From: Polytrichum commune
Lineage: Eukaryota; Streptophyta; Polytrichopsida; Polytrichales; Polytrichaceae
Assembly (NCBI GenBank): GCA_950295325.1
Contig: OX485805.1
Coordinates: 39,233,501 to 39,297,500, forward strand
DNA length: 64,000 bases
Reading direction: 5' to 3'
Under the pieces are notes generated by a model. The model searched no databases. It was not told where the DNA came from and saw only the letters and a list, made by a program, of their open reading frames with translations. Below, one piece after another: positions 46,601 to 58,429 of the stretch; position 1 is the first letter of the stretch; the number at the start of each line of letters is the position of its first letter. Position numbers and translations under genes: made by a program.

Positions 46601-49404
46601 TGACCATGGCATAATACCAAAGTTCTACTACCCTTCTTTACTTTCAACCAAAAGGTATTAGCAATGTGATGCAACACTGTTCATTAAAACATATGCATCT
46701 TGATGCGCTACTTGCCCTAAGAAGTTCATCATCAATTGAGGTGACAAAGTGAGCTTATTCAAAATGTGTGGTCTGGCCTCATCTAGATATACTTCGTGTG
46801 AAGTGGTAGGTCCCAACTTCCATGCTCTCATTGGCTAAGATTGTATGGATTGCCTCAAGTTGACTTGGGACTTAGGAATTGGGACCCATGTGAGCCGGCC
46901 CTAAGATGCGCTTGAGATGGAAGTCCAAGGGGTAGGGTCTAACAAAATGGAGCAATCCTATTGTCCAAGACGTGTAAATTGGACGAAAGACCTTTAGATG
47001 AGGGTCCAAGACCAAGAAGAGAAGAGGCAAAGAGAGGTGTCTCCTACATGGCATCATCTTGGAGGGAAACATTAACAATCCGAACCAAGAAATAAAGCCT
47101 AAAGGATAGCTCATGTTTTAGAGAACCATTTTGGAAGGTAGGGTGGGGTTCAAGGGTTCAATTTGAATCAATTACTTCAAATGGTCCCTATGTTCTTGGA
47201 CCGTGGACCCCCCCCCCCCCTCCCCCCTCCCCCCAAATCTAAGGCGCCCTTAAGAGTCCAAGATTACACTAGGGTCCAAGATTCAAAGAAGTTTTAAGAA
47301 CAAGTGATCTTGTTGGTTGAGAGCAAAATTTTGGTCCCAAGGAGGTTTTACACACTAGGGTCCGAGTCCAAAGTATAAGAAAATGAAGTGGTGTTAATAT
47401 GGTACCACTTTTTTGCCAAATCTTGTTGGTCTCAACTCCAAAAAATATTCTATCTAATTTGAGAAACCAATCTTCAAGCATGTCATACAACACAAACATG
47501 GAGCATTGTGTTAAACATCTTCTATGCACATGGACCATAATTAACAATTCTCATTTTTAAAAATATCTTAAAGTTTAACAAAACTAAGTGATCTCCACAA
47601 ACTTTGAACTTACATTGTGTTGAGTATGCAAATTCACCCACAAGGGCTAAACACCACAAACTCAAATAGTTTTCATAATGTCACGTATTCACCCACCAGT
47701 TACTAGCTCAAAGTTACATAAACTTATCCTAGAATATGAAAATAAGTAGGGTTATGTGTCATTACTTAAGTATAGGAGTTTTTAATCGACATTCGCATCC
47801 ATGACATTATGCAACTGCTATCAACCGTTCCATTCTAATCATATTCAATGACAGTGCTTTACCCGAATCTCAATTGTTTTTTCAAGTTGAATCTACTTAC
47901 TGACAAGCATCTATAATGTATAATCCTAGCACCTTACATGACATATTCTTGGCCCCACCCAACGTGGTCACTTAGTTAAATAATATCATGTCAAGTGTTT
48001 ATCCAACTCGACACTCTTAGAATCTTCTCAAATGTTAGGTTCGCTTTACGCAAGAGGGATCAATTCAATTGGTCCAAGAAAGTCCTTAAACATTCACTGG
48101 TGTAATAACCGAATTTCTATCCATCTTCACTCATTTTCATCATCATTGTTGGTGTTGGTCCAAGTCCAAAAAACGGAGCGTTTGATACTATGTTGACACA
48201 TGGCGCACTTGAGATTCAATTGACATTTTGACACTTGTGGAGCACTTTTCAATCCACTCATGGCACCCCCACACCTCATCCTTTGGATTGCTTTCATTTA
48301 AGGCATGTATGTAAGTGACCTCTCATGGTCACCATTCAATGGGTGTGACATACTTCAAACAACCTATTCAATTGTTTAAAACTTCATGATCATGCGAAAC
48401 GACCATGAGGACCTATATTAGGGAATCGTCCATAAGGTTAAATATGTCTCAATCTTATTAGCCATTCATCGTTACTAAGATTGAACTAATATCATGATAA
48501 TTTATATCCTTTTCATTGCATTGAACTTGGGTGGAATCAAGTCATGATGAAATCATAAATGAGTGCTTTATGATGTTATTTTGAGGACCAAATGTGTAGC
48601 TCAACACTACGTTGACCAAAGTCAACGCAACTGACTTTGTTTGTCTCGTGGCTTACATATACGTGTGTGGACATATATAACATGTTGAATACATCATTCT
48701 CGTTTTGAACTTCGAAAATTCAACACAAGATCATAATTTACTCATGTTGAATAACTTTGATGAAGTTAGATTTGAAATGCGGTATTTAAAAATAACTTGA
48801 TGCATTCGAAATAATACGGTGAAGGTAGTCGAAAACCTAAAAGTTCCTTTTAAACATTATAAACATTAAACAATGAGGTGCATTGATGACTTCTTACCTC
48901 AGACTTGTGTCAAATTGTATTGGGTTATTCTAAGATACTACTTATGTTACTACCTGTACCAAGCAGATCTTGATTCCATATTGGTATTGCAAGAGAAGCA
49001 ACCTTACCAGAATGGATACATCTCATTAAGCTTACTTCAATGAAACTAAATTGGAACGCTACAATGGACATTTATATCAACACTGAAAACAATCCAGACA
49101 TAACAATAATCTCATTACAAAATTTTCTTTCAGTATTTGTGATTTCTAATCAAGGTTACTCCCTTAACATTGGAACATTAATACATTCTACACATCCCAA
49201 AGTCAAAAAACTTAATTATTACATGTTGATACTAGTTTTTCTCTTGCTAATCCATTTGCAAGTTCATGCAGATGCCCAACAAAATAAAACTTCTTTCTAT
49301 TTTCTTCTCTAAACCCTAAACCCTAAACCCTAAAGATTCACTTTGATTGCACATGGATTGTCATTTGCTCACTTTGATTGCAAGCCTCAATTGAGGTTCT
49401 TTGA
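46601..49404. other. Intergenic DNA with a C-run and no gene
   Basis: No gene is supported. A C-rich run lies at 47209-47234. Open frames at 46872-47114 and 47269-47547 on the minus strand have no recognised domain. A frame at 49040-49312 (+) ends with a signal-peptide-like hydrophobic stretch but stops directly afterwards. Confidence 0.45.
49310..49334. repeat. Interstitial plant telomere repeat
   Basis: Three perfect copies of CCCTAAA (49314-49334), preceded by TAAA. This is the Arabidopsis-type telomere sequence. Short blocks like this are also found in plant promoters (telo-boxes) and at repaired breaks. Confidence 0.9.
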
Positions 49405-49406
49405 TA

Positions 49407-50099
49407 CTCCCTCTGTTCCAAAATGAATGTCCAGTGTGATGTTTGCCACCTATTAAACCGGTAGGTACAAAAAATTATTATCAATGCAGCTAATGTGTTG
49501 CATTGATCCTCACAGTCCTATATAGCAAGCAAAGGTGGTTGAAATATAAAAATATTAGCACCAAGAGTACAAAAAGTGGTCACAAGGAGCTCTCCACTCA
49601 ACCACCCACTGTGGTTCTTATATTTAGAACAAACAACATTTTTTACAACATTCTTCTTTGGCATGATTCCAATGCACCAAAGAGTACATTGTCTGACTAC
49701 TGTGTGCAAAATTTATGAAGGGATCGAAGTTTCACTAGTGGATGTATTCCAACAATAAATGTACCACATTCCTCACCAGACAATCAATTTTTAACAAAAT
49801 CATCAAGCTCCAAGGGGACAGTCCATCACAAACTTCCGGAGGCAAGACTATCATGTAGATCCAATAAAATGTTGAAAGAACATCTTAAGTACATAAATAA
49901 TGCAATGATAATCACACAATCCTCTTATAGTCTTCTAATACGTTTAACACTATGCTACTACAAAGCAACTAATTACATAAGAATAATGCATCTATTCTAA
50001 GATAATTACATTATAAACCACCAGGTGTAGTCTTAACATAATAATTACATAATACACCACCCTTTGGAAATTTGTGATATCAATCTGAAACTGAGGGAG
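49407..50099. mobile_element. Stowaway-like (Tc1/mariner) MITE
   Basis: The left end is CTCCCTCTGTTCCAAAATG and the right end, read backwards, CTCCCTCAGTTTCAGATTG. These fit the Stowaway consensus CTCCCTCCGTT. TA flanks both ends (49405-49406 and 50100-50101), the expected target duplication. At 693 bases it is longer than most Stowaway MITEs. It carries no transposase. Its right end lies 17 bases from the stop codon of the EamA transporter gene. Confidence 0.8.
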
Positions 50100-50116
50100 T
50101 ACCATGTAAGTAAACA

Positions 50117-53100
50117 TCACGGTTCCAGTAGATGCCGGCAATCGTCCGTTTGTGTGTTACCACCATTGGATGTAGATATTTTGGAATCCTTCTGAACCTG
50201 AAAAACAAACCCTTGATGTCATGGTAGGAAGTCCATCTTATACTTAAAGTTCCATTTTGCAGTCAGTGATTATCTGAAAAGTCACTAAGTTTCTAGTTTC
50301 TACTGCAATAAATTGAGGTTGTATGTCTGACATCTTCAAAATTAGGTGAGCAAAGGAAGAAATCTGAGGTGCAAAAGAATTGTAGTGGAAGTTGTGATTC
50401 TACCTTCTTTTCACCTGCATAGTTCACCCACAAAGTTCCCAACAACAACACCGCCCCTCCAACACATGTCCAAATCCTGTCCACGTAAGTGTCAAACTAG
50501 TTCTAAGAAAGTATCCCAATGAACATATGTAACACCATTGTAAGTATCAAGGTTCAGACAACACTTGCCGAACAAGGTAACCAGAAAACCACAGGATAAG
50601 AATCAAGAGAGATAGCTAATCCATTTTAGAATCACATATTATATTCACAGCAATCAATAGGAAGCAATCAAACCTAAGAATGAAAAAGAAAACAAATCAC
50701 ACATGCGGCATCTGTACATTCATTTCCTATTAGGGTTTGAAGATGGGAAGAGTTATCATTTATATACCCTGGTGGCGGAGTGACATGCAAAATCCATCCA
50801 ACAGCTGTTCCCAGTGGTGGCTCCAAAGTGACAGCCATGGCAATCACAAGAGAGGAAGTGTATCGCAAGACTGCATTCAACCCTGTGTGTCCCACGAATC
50901 CGGGACCAAGTGCCAGATACAGAGTGGGTAACCAGAATTCTGCACACACATTCACAGGCTTTGAGTAAATCAATGTGCACCCTTGCTTTTTCGAATTCAT
51001 TTGATTATACATACATTCCTTTCATACAATCAGTATATGCAACAATATGTGGAAGCTGCACCAGACTTCAACAATTAGGGTATGTTCAGTGCTCTTTAAA
51101 TACTGACTGGAACATTCGCTAAAAACGGTAGAATTTGAACGGACAAGGGAAAGCCAAGCCATCCATTTTCCAACTTCTAGTAGCATTTAATTCCTACTTT
51201 CAGTAATATAATGCGATGCTTTGGGGAAATTGGAAATTCACAGGCTTTGAGTAAATCAATGTACACCCTTGCTTTTTAAACTCATTTGATGAACGTACAT
51301 TCCTTTCATGTAATCAGTATATGCAACAATATGTAGAAGGTGCACCAGACTTCACCAATTTGCGTATGTTCAGTGCTCTTTTAAGTACCAGCTGAAACTC
51401 GTTTACAACATTGGTGAAGACTTCAATGGACAAGGAGAGCCAGCCAAGCTCAGTAGTATTTATTTACTACTTCTAGTAATATAATGTGATGCTTTGTGGA
51501 AATTGGAAATTCCTACTTCAAATCATCTTCTCCTCACCTTTCCTAACCCAGCCAAAGGGACCGCAAATCTCCCCTGACGAAGATAGAGACAAGCCCTCTA
51601 GAGCAATGCCTCCAAGAGCCAACAGACAAGCTCCAATAGCTGTTACTGGGAATGCATACACATACAGAGGCATCCAGCCTGCAAGGAAAAGTATCAAGGA
51701 TGTCATGTAGAAAACAGCATATAGGGATGCAAAAGTAGAGAGCACTCCAATTGAACAAAATAATCACAAGTTTCTCATCATTCAGTCTTGAAGAAAATTT
51801 CTTATGCATCCCAGTGGCTGAAACCCAAGGCCCTTCACCCGGATCCCATGGGAACTCCGAGGTTAAGCTGCCTAAGGCTGAAATAGTACTCCTAGCACTT
51901 GATTTCCAGTGCACCCTACCACCTATGGTCCACGAATCATAGTGGGTGTATCTTGGTGATCTGGATATTTTAACCACCCATGTGAGAACCTCAGAACTTG
52001 CCCATGTGGGAGAAGGTGCAGGCCAGCTTCTCCACACCCATTCAAGGTAATCACCTTTAAAAAGAGGTAGTAGTCTTAGAGGGCCCCCTGATTCTCATGA
52101 TGCCCAATTCAGGATAACATATAGACTTAGACCAACCCAAATATGAAGCAACACCATAATTCATGCCAGTGGCAACATTGGAGTCATCCGTTTTTTTTTT
52201 TTTTTTCCCCTTATGGATCACTCCACACTGATTTCAACACAAATGCAGTAATGTAAAAGACCTTGCGGAAACTACTGTACCTCTGAGATGCTGACCGGCC
52301 GAGATATACACAACAAATGCCATAGATGCTGCAAAGGCACCAAGATCACCCAAGAAGGTGACATCATTATCATTCTCCAAGTGCGATCCTCCTACAATAA
52401 TGACCATCCCTCCCACACCCAATGCTACTCCAATTAGTTCCCCTCTCGACAACGGTTTGCCCTGGCAAAATGCCAGTAGGGCTATAATAATGGGAGGGGT
52501 GGAAACAAACAGTAGACTATGCGGCAACGATGTGTGGTCCAAAGACCAGACCTGCAATCACCAAGAGACAAGCAATTCAATCAAACATGCAGATTAAATG
52601 TTGCAGCAAATTTAATAGCACATAAGGTATGTGAGCCTTATGTGGTCACTCTTTTCAACAAAACAGCTATATTTGATTGGTGTACAGCAAGGCCTTGTAG
52701 TTAAGAATGGACACCCAAAAGACATCATGTGTTATGATGAGATTGGACTATGTGCTCAAAATAGAGACACCGTTCTAAGTTCAAAAGTTAACACAATTGG
52801 GAGGCCCCATGTCTTCATTTAAAGAGAACAAAAAATCTTCACGTTGACCTCAGCTCTGAATCTGAAACTTGAAATGATAATCTTACTAATTTGCAGTTGC
52901 CAACTGGATGAGTCAATTCCCGTTTTAATCCAATGGCCACACTTCTTTGTGGAGTTGGAAATGCCCACAATTAGGGCCAAATACCTTAACATTATTGTGG
53001 ACAATGCAATTCAGTTCAAAAGCAGTCAGACTTGTGCACTAAGCCCAGGATAAATTCTTTTAACCAAGAGGTCTTTGTGTAGAAGAGTGACATATGCTCA

Positions 53101-55164
53101 CCCAAAGACCGAAATGGAGGGCTAATGCAACGCCACTGATCCCTAAAATGGTAATGTTTATTGTTTGAAGTGATCGATCGCGTGTCAGGACTGGCAAACG
53201 AAACCACTGCCAGAAGAATCCAGGTAGTAAAATGAAGGATGTCACTTGAAGTCGCCAGCCTGCATTTGTGATTGGTGCCGCTCCCACCATCGACTTTGTG
53301 ACCTGGAAAAAAAATATTGAGATATGAGTAATCATAGATCTTACGCTTCCCATAACATTACCAAAACTTGTAAGAGTGATCCCTTGGAGAATAAACAAGA
53401 ATAAAGCCAAGTCTTTGGACATGAAGCCTTCTCCCATACACCAAGATTTATGTTAAGAAGTGTGCCTGAATGGAATAAATCTTAGTTTATTTGGATAACA
53501 TAATAATTATTCCATTTGGCCGGAACACTACATCGTCTACTTAATGTTGTTATCTTAAACAGAGCACAGAAATTACTTCAACATGGAGCCTTCACATAAT
53601 GTGCTCCATGGCACTTGAGCTGGGAAATACAACATGTACATGCACTATATACAACCTCAAAATTCTCGCTAACATCCATAATCCTTAAAACAATTGCAGG
53701 ACTACGCGATTCCCATTAGCGAAGAGCTTCTGCCCTGCACCCGAAATTTCTGAGGGTGAAGCACACGTTCAAGCACACTCGAAAACATGCCACATGGTCC
53801 AACAGATTGCCTACAAAGCTTTAAACGATGAGAAAAGGCTCTTCTTGATGATAATTACGTTAGATAATGGCCATTAGGTCAACTTGGCTTGCGGCCACCC
53901 GCCCCACTCGACCAGGTCCACCCAATGGCCACCATCTGATACTTTGTAGGCCGGAGGCTTGAGCCAGAAAATTTGTCAATGGTGTAGTTGACGTACCGCT
54001 CCAGCAGAAGACACAGCCAACACCGCAAACACGAGGATGACTGCAACAAACCATGGCTTCAATTCTGCATCTGATAATGCAACTTCTTCAGGTCCAAGCA
54101 ATTTGTCCTCTGCAATTCCACACCCTCCCCCACCTTGATCAACTTCAAATCATATCCTCAGCCTGAATCACAAAATTATTATGCTCCACACATCTCAAAA
54201 TGCAAGTGACCAGCATTTAATGCCTACTTGGTGTTGATGGTACACACCCCCTTCAGCGTTCAATGTCTTTTCAGTGCTAACTCATCAGCATTCAGCTAAT
54301 GATTCATTCAACTTATAATTCAACTCAAATGTAGCAATAAAAAGATCAGAATTACAACCCTACGTTTGGTAGGCATCGTTTCAGTGTAAATTGAGTCGAT
54401 GTGATATTACTGTTCATATCATATGAATTCTAGAGGTTTGTGATGCACCCCAAGGAAATCAATCAAACCATCCCTGCCAACCACCTGCATTGCACTTTTG
54501 TGGAAGGAAACCCATCATATGCACATGAGTGAAAAACCTAGGTGAGGTATGCGGGTGTTATTCGGTTATGTTTCTAAATCGGACAAGATCTATATTTGAT
54601 CGGTGTGTGGGTAGGTGAGCATCAAAGAACAATCACCATAAAGACACAAGTTTAAAAGAGATTGAACTACGTCTTCAAATTTGATTAACTACTCCACACT
54701 CAACTCAATTGTGAACACAACTGGGAGGACCGGACCTATGTATTCAGTTAAGGACTCAACAAACATGCACTTCTGATAACTATAACTAAATAAGGGGAGA
54801 TCCAATCTCCTATCTGGTTTTTGTAGATGTTTCACCAGAGATTTGCTAATGCAACACAACATGGAAGACGTAAATCTGCTCAATAGAAAATGGAGAACCA
54901 GAAAAAAAGAACCGAATAACACCCGCATACCTTAGAAAAGAAGACTGACAATCCACAACAACCTCACTAACAATGAAGACATTTGGCAGAAACTTGAGAA
55001 CAAGTAAGAGCAAGAAATATTATTGAAAATTGTTAGACTCAATGACTTCTCTCACCGAAGGAGTTTCCACTCGCTCTGCTGAGAGAAGGATCACCATCAT
55101 CGCTGATGATGCGATTTGGGCGCCCTTGAGCATCAGATGCTGTGAGGCCATCTGCGTCTGCCAT
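50117..55164 (-). CDS. EamA/DMT-type transporter, 8 exons, 397 residues
   Basis: Exons on the minus strand: 55164-55056, 54142-53997, 53302-53102, 52551-52281, 51678-51538, 50939-50768, 50476-50404, 50197-50117. Introns are GT-AG and phases close, giving 1194 bases with the stop. After a hydrophilic N-terminus (about 65 residues) come ten likely membrane helices in two EamA halves. Key segments are WFVAVILVFAVLAVSSAGA, AGWRLQVTSFILLPGFFWQW, HFGLWVWSLDHTSL, ELIGVALGVGGMVIIVGG, GHTGLNAVLRYTSSLV with TLEPPLGTAVGW, and a last helix in exon 7. Such drug/metabolite transporters export small organic solutes; the substrate is unknown. Exon 2 could start at 54142 or a few codons later. The 3' UTR must run into the Stowaway MITE. 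Four introns contain repeats. Confidence 0.9.
50951..51513. repeat. Tandem duplication of about 286 bases in intron 5
   Basis: Copy 1 (50951-51236) and copy 2 (51237-51513) share TTCACAGGCTTTGAGTAAAT, CTTGCTTTTT, TATGCAACAATATGT, GCACCAGACTTCA and AATATAATG-GATGCTTTG blocks in the same order. Together they fill almost all of the intron between exons 5 and 6 of the transporter gene. Confidence 0.88.
51819..51913 (+). mobile_element. 5S rRNA-derived element, second copy
   Basis: The sequence reads CCGGATCCCATGGGAACTCC and GAGGTTAAGC, then AATAGTACT and CCTAGCACTTGATTT. It matches the element at 34538-34652 and plant 5S rRNA. Compared with that copy it lacks about 14 bases that contain the GGATGGGTGACC C-box, so internal Pol III promotion is probably lost. 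It lies in intron 4 of the transporter gene, in antisense orientation to the gene. Confidence 0.7.
52630..52820. repeat. Dispersed repeat, copy 1 (intron 3)
   Basis: The block CCTTATGTGGTCACTCTT, followed by TATATTTGAT, TAGTTAAGAA, GAGATTGG-CTATGTGCT and ATTGGGAGGCC, recurs at 59725-59920 with the same order. A third, weaker copy lies at 54586-54751. Confidence 0.75.
54586..54751. repeat. Dispersed repeat, copy 2 (intron 1)
   Basis: Weaker match to the repeats at 52630 and 59725. It has ATCTATATTTGATCGGTGTG at the start and ACAACTGGGAGGACC and TATGTATTCAGTT at the end. It lies in intron 1 of the transporter gene. Confidence 0.5.
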
Positions 55165-55666
55165 AGCTCCACCCGAAATTTGTTCCTTCTGAAATTTGTC
55201 GCCCGAATCGGAGATCCACCTTTGATTTTTTGCCTTCAGTGGTACAAAGATCCTTGCTCATTGCAGCTTGGATATTTCCATTCCTGGGTTTATCTTGTTG
55301 ACGGTGGGTTCGCCTTTGTCATCGTCAATGGCCGGTGTCATAGTTGTAGTTTGTGTGGATTTCGTTGATGTTTATGTTTTGTGTTGTTGTGTTTGTGATT
55401 GTGATTGTGATTTTGATTGTACTACCGGAGCATGGATTATAAAAAATTCCGACGGGGAATGTCGAAGTCTCATTTGCAATTGAGAATGGTAGTGATTTTC
55501 AGGATAATTGTGATATAAGCTTGATTTGCAAAACTCGAGAAGTCTATATCTCGAATTTCTCTTCCTTACAATTTAGAAGAGCAACTTTCCTGCTTATTCA
55601 TATTTATACACAATGGGTAGTTGGGCATGTTTCGTTTTCTTATTCAATCCAAATTACTTAAACAAC
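55165..55666 (-). promoter_or_regulatory. Upstream region of the transporter gene
   Basis: The 5' flank of the transporter gene on the minus strand. No clear TATA box or known cis-element can be assigned with confidence. The block 55200-55440 is richer in GC than what follows and probably includes the 5' UTR. No gene is seen on either strand. Confidence 0.35.
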
Positions 55667-56297
55667 TGGGTGCAAGCACGGTAAAGTGGACAACTCCTAA
55701 TCTTAGCCTAGTGTGTGTTGAAAGTGATTCAATTTTATGTACTAACTTTGAATTTTGTGAAGAGAAAAATCATAGACATTTTTAAAACATACTGATCTAC
55801 AAAGCCAAGCAATATATGATGACCAAAAAAAACTCCAAGAAAAGTCTACATATTTTAAAAGACGGTGCAAGTGGTGTGCAAGTAGGCGATATTGAACAAG
55901 TGAATGCCTAAAATTTGTTTGAAATATGATGAAACTACATTAAATTGAGGTTTTCTATAAAGTTTTGTGGTGATGCCCTCAAGTAGATAATGAATTCAAG
56001 GAATATAACTCTTTTTTTAATCAAACTTCAAAATAGTTAAGGTCATGAAATCTATGTCCAAAACCACACTCAATCATTTGCTTTTGACCATCACTTTTGA
56101 TGCTAAGTATTAAAGATCTCAACTTGATATTCTACATTTTGAGTATTTAACATAACAATAAAGGTCATCATACAAATAAATTTTTTAAAATCCAATTTAA
56201 ATAATGCCTTGCTACTACTTTTAGGCCTTTGACCAAAAAAATTGTGGTTTTAGTATACCTGAGCATTTTTTGGTCCACTTTACCATGCTTGCACCCA
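55667..56297. mobile_element. MITE with 25-base inverted ends
   Basis: The left end TGGGTGCAAGCACGGTAAAG plus TGGAC matches the right end, read backwards, with a single mismatch. The element is 631 bases, AT-rich and non-coding. Flanking bases do not show an obvious long target duplication, so the superfamily is open. Confidence 0.7.
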
Positions 56298-57120
56298 ACT
56301 TGAATGCAGTATCCTTTGGACAAAGAGACTTCATACTTGTGTTGTCAACAGCAAATGTATTCACCTCTACTTTCAATAATGTGTTTTTTACACAAATATT
56401 CTTTCACTATTGGAATGAAATAAGATTCTATAGAGGTGACACATCATGAGTATATATGTGATAATAATAATAATAATAATCAATGACCATGTCACAAAAG
56501 GTCACATAACAACCCATTTTTTAATATTTTATTTATTTATTTTAATGATTAAAATGAGTTGCTTCAAATTCTACCATCTTATATTCTTGACTATCATATT
56601 CTAGTATGGCCCAAAGAAACCAATCTATCACATGGGCTACAAAATAATTTAAACAATTTTGTAAACTTCAATTGTTAAATTGAAATTTAATATATTGGCA
56701 TGGGCTCTAATTTGCAAGGGTTTGAACAACAAGTTATTTAGAAATTCTTGACTTCACCACCAATAATAGTATGGTATAGATTAGCATAAGTGATTTGATT
56801 TAAAGATAAATGATGTACACAGTCATTCTTGACTTTGCAAAAAATACTTGTATAATTTACTAGTAGCAATTAAAATGTGAAGGTCAAAGATCTTGAGGAA
56901 TTCAACAATAAGCTACATATTACTTTGACCACATAATGTGTGATGTTTATATTGGTGATAACAATCGCAAAGTGAAAAACTCCAAATATCAACTCATGAA
57001 GTTGTTGTGGTATAGTTACGACTTGAAAGTGACATATTTCGATGACAATTTAACACTTTGTAAACGAATATTTTGTATTTTGTATAAGCATTGTCACAAG
57101 CATTTCCTCATTCAAGCACA
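56298..57120. other. AT-rich intergenic DNA
   Basis: No gene is supported. An ATA/AAT microsatellite lies at 56460-56481. Confidence 0.5.
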
Positions 57121-57121
57121 A

Positions 57122-57344
57122 GATTGTCATGCTTTCTTTTTCTTTTTCTTTTTTTTGAGACAGAAGGCCAACAGGCCAACGCCAAAGCACAGGAGGCAGT
57201 TGACCACCTGGCAAGATTTTCGTCAAGTAGAGAGGAGATTTCACAGCCGGGATTCAAACCACCAACCTCTTCCTTGAGATTTGGGTATCTCTCCACCATC
57301 ATCCAGTAGTTTAAGGTCATCTCGGACCAGGATTGTCATGCTTT
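57122..57344 (-). mobile_element. tRNA-derived SINE with target-site duplications
   Basis: The element occupies 57136-57330 and is read on the minus strand. A 14-base direct repeat, GATTGTCATGCTTT, lies on both sides (57122-57135 and 57331-57344). The head is tRNA-like: GAGAT and ATCTC form an anticodon-like stem, and GGTTTGAATCC (57250-57260) is a good B-box. A body of about 90 bases follows, then an A-rich tail built of A-runs and AAAAAG units. All hallmarks of a retroposed Pol III transcript are present. Confidence 0.85.
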
Positions 57345-57649
57345 TGATTAAAACAAAGTTATTAGGCGTTGAGCTTCAAAATTACCACTTTAAGTAACAC
57401 CATCATATGTAAATGGAACATTATATTTCTTAAAGGGGAATATATTTGATTACATACTTGGAATTCCATAAAAAGAAAAAAAAGTATTCAAATTTACCAA
57501 TGTTTTTCATCAAAAATCACAAGGAGACAAATGCAAGGGATGTAAAATGTTTAAGGATGTGCGCGTCGGGGACTATGTAGACTTTGTGTCACACAATACT
57601 TATTGTCGGCTAATACTTATGGCTACTATTAGGCACAATTTGTACATGA

Positions 57650-57863
57650 GGTGTTGCACTCTATATTTGCTTCTCTTTGAGATACTTATGTGGTTAAGTT
57701 TTTGTGTCAATACTCTATTTGTTGGTAAATGGAATTGTGGTGGAAATTTTTTTGGCTAGCTTTTTGAGATGCAAGTTACTTCTTTGATTAGGTTCATGTG
57801 TCAACACTTTGTAGGTTTGTAATTGAAATTGTGGTGGAGGTTTTTTTGGCTAGCTTTATGAGA
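57650..57863. repeat. Tandem duplication of about 105 bases
   Basis: Two units share GTGTCAA, TTGTGGTGGA followed by TTTTTTTGGCTAGCTTT and TGAGAT in the same order, at about 57690-57760 and 57795-57863. The second unit abuts the MITE at 57873. Confidence 0.75.
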
Positions 57864-57872
57864 TAACTCATA

Positions 57873-58294
57873 CACGGGGAGGTCACTCCATTGTAAAGTT
57901 GAACAACCACGTGCAAACACTTTACATGTAAAAAATCCTACTTTTAACATAAAGCATCACCAAAATGGGTCAAACTTTCCTCAATATTTTTTCATGAGTA
58001 GATATATACGGTACTTATTACATAGTAAGAAATGATAACTAATTTTGATGATTCTTTTATAAATAAAACATACCATTTCTAACTAGAATGACACAAAATT
58101 GAACTAAAAACAATTACTACAAAACATGAAGATGACTAAAAATTTCAAAAAATATATACAAAAGATACTATCAATGGTTATGTATATGTAAAGAAAATAT
58201 CATAATTTAAAAGTTATCTATGACATGTAATATAGGGATAGCAAACTTTGTTCGCACGTGGTGTTCAACTTGACAATGGAGTGACCTCCCTGTG
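57873..58294. mobile_element. MITE, 422 bases, CACGGGGAGGTCACTCC ends
   Basis: The left end CACGGGGAGGTCACTCCATT and the right end, read backwards, CACAGGGAGGTCACTCCATT continue inward as matching AGTTGAACA and CCACGTGC blocks, giving inverted repeats of about 55 bases. The inside is AT-rich and non-coding. The flanking octamers are only partly alike, so a hAT origin is possible but unproven. Confidence 0.75.
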
Positions 58295-58429
58295 AACCGA
58301 GAGTGTCAAGAGTAAGAACCTTTACCACCACTTGGCATTAGTTTTGTCCTAGAAACCAACATATTAAAATCTGAGCATTGAAAGTAACTACCCAAATAGT
58401 TAAAAAATAGCCTAAGAAAAACTCAAAGG

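Noticed and set aside
49040-49312. Open frame with a signal-peptide-like hydrophobic end
   Set aside because: It stops directly after the possible cleavage site, has no downstream exon that I can find and overlaps no known domain.
55030-55483. Plus-strand open frames opposite the transporter's first exon
   Set aside because: They are shadows; the minus strand has a start codon, good donor and phase-matching next exon.
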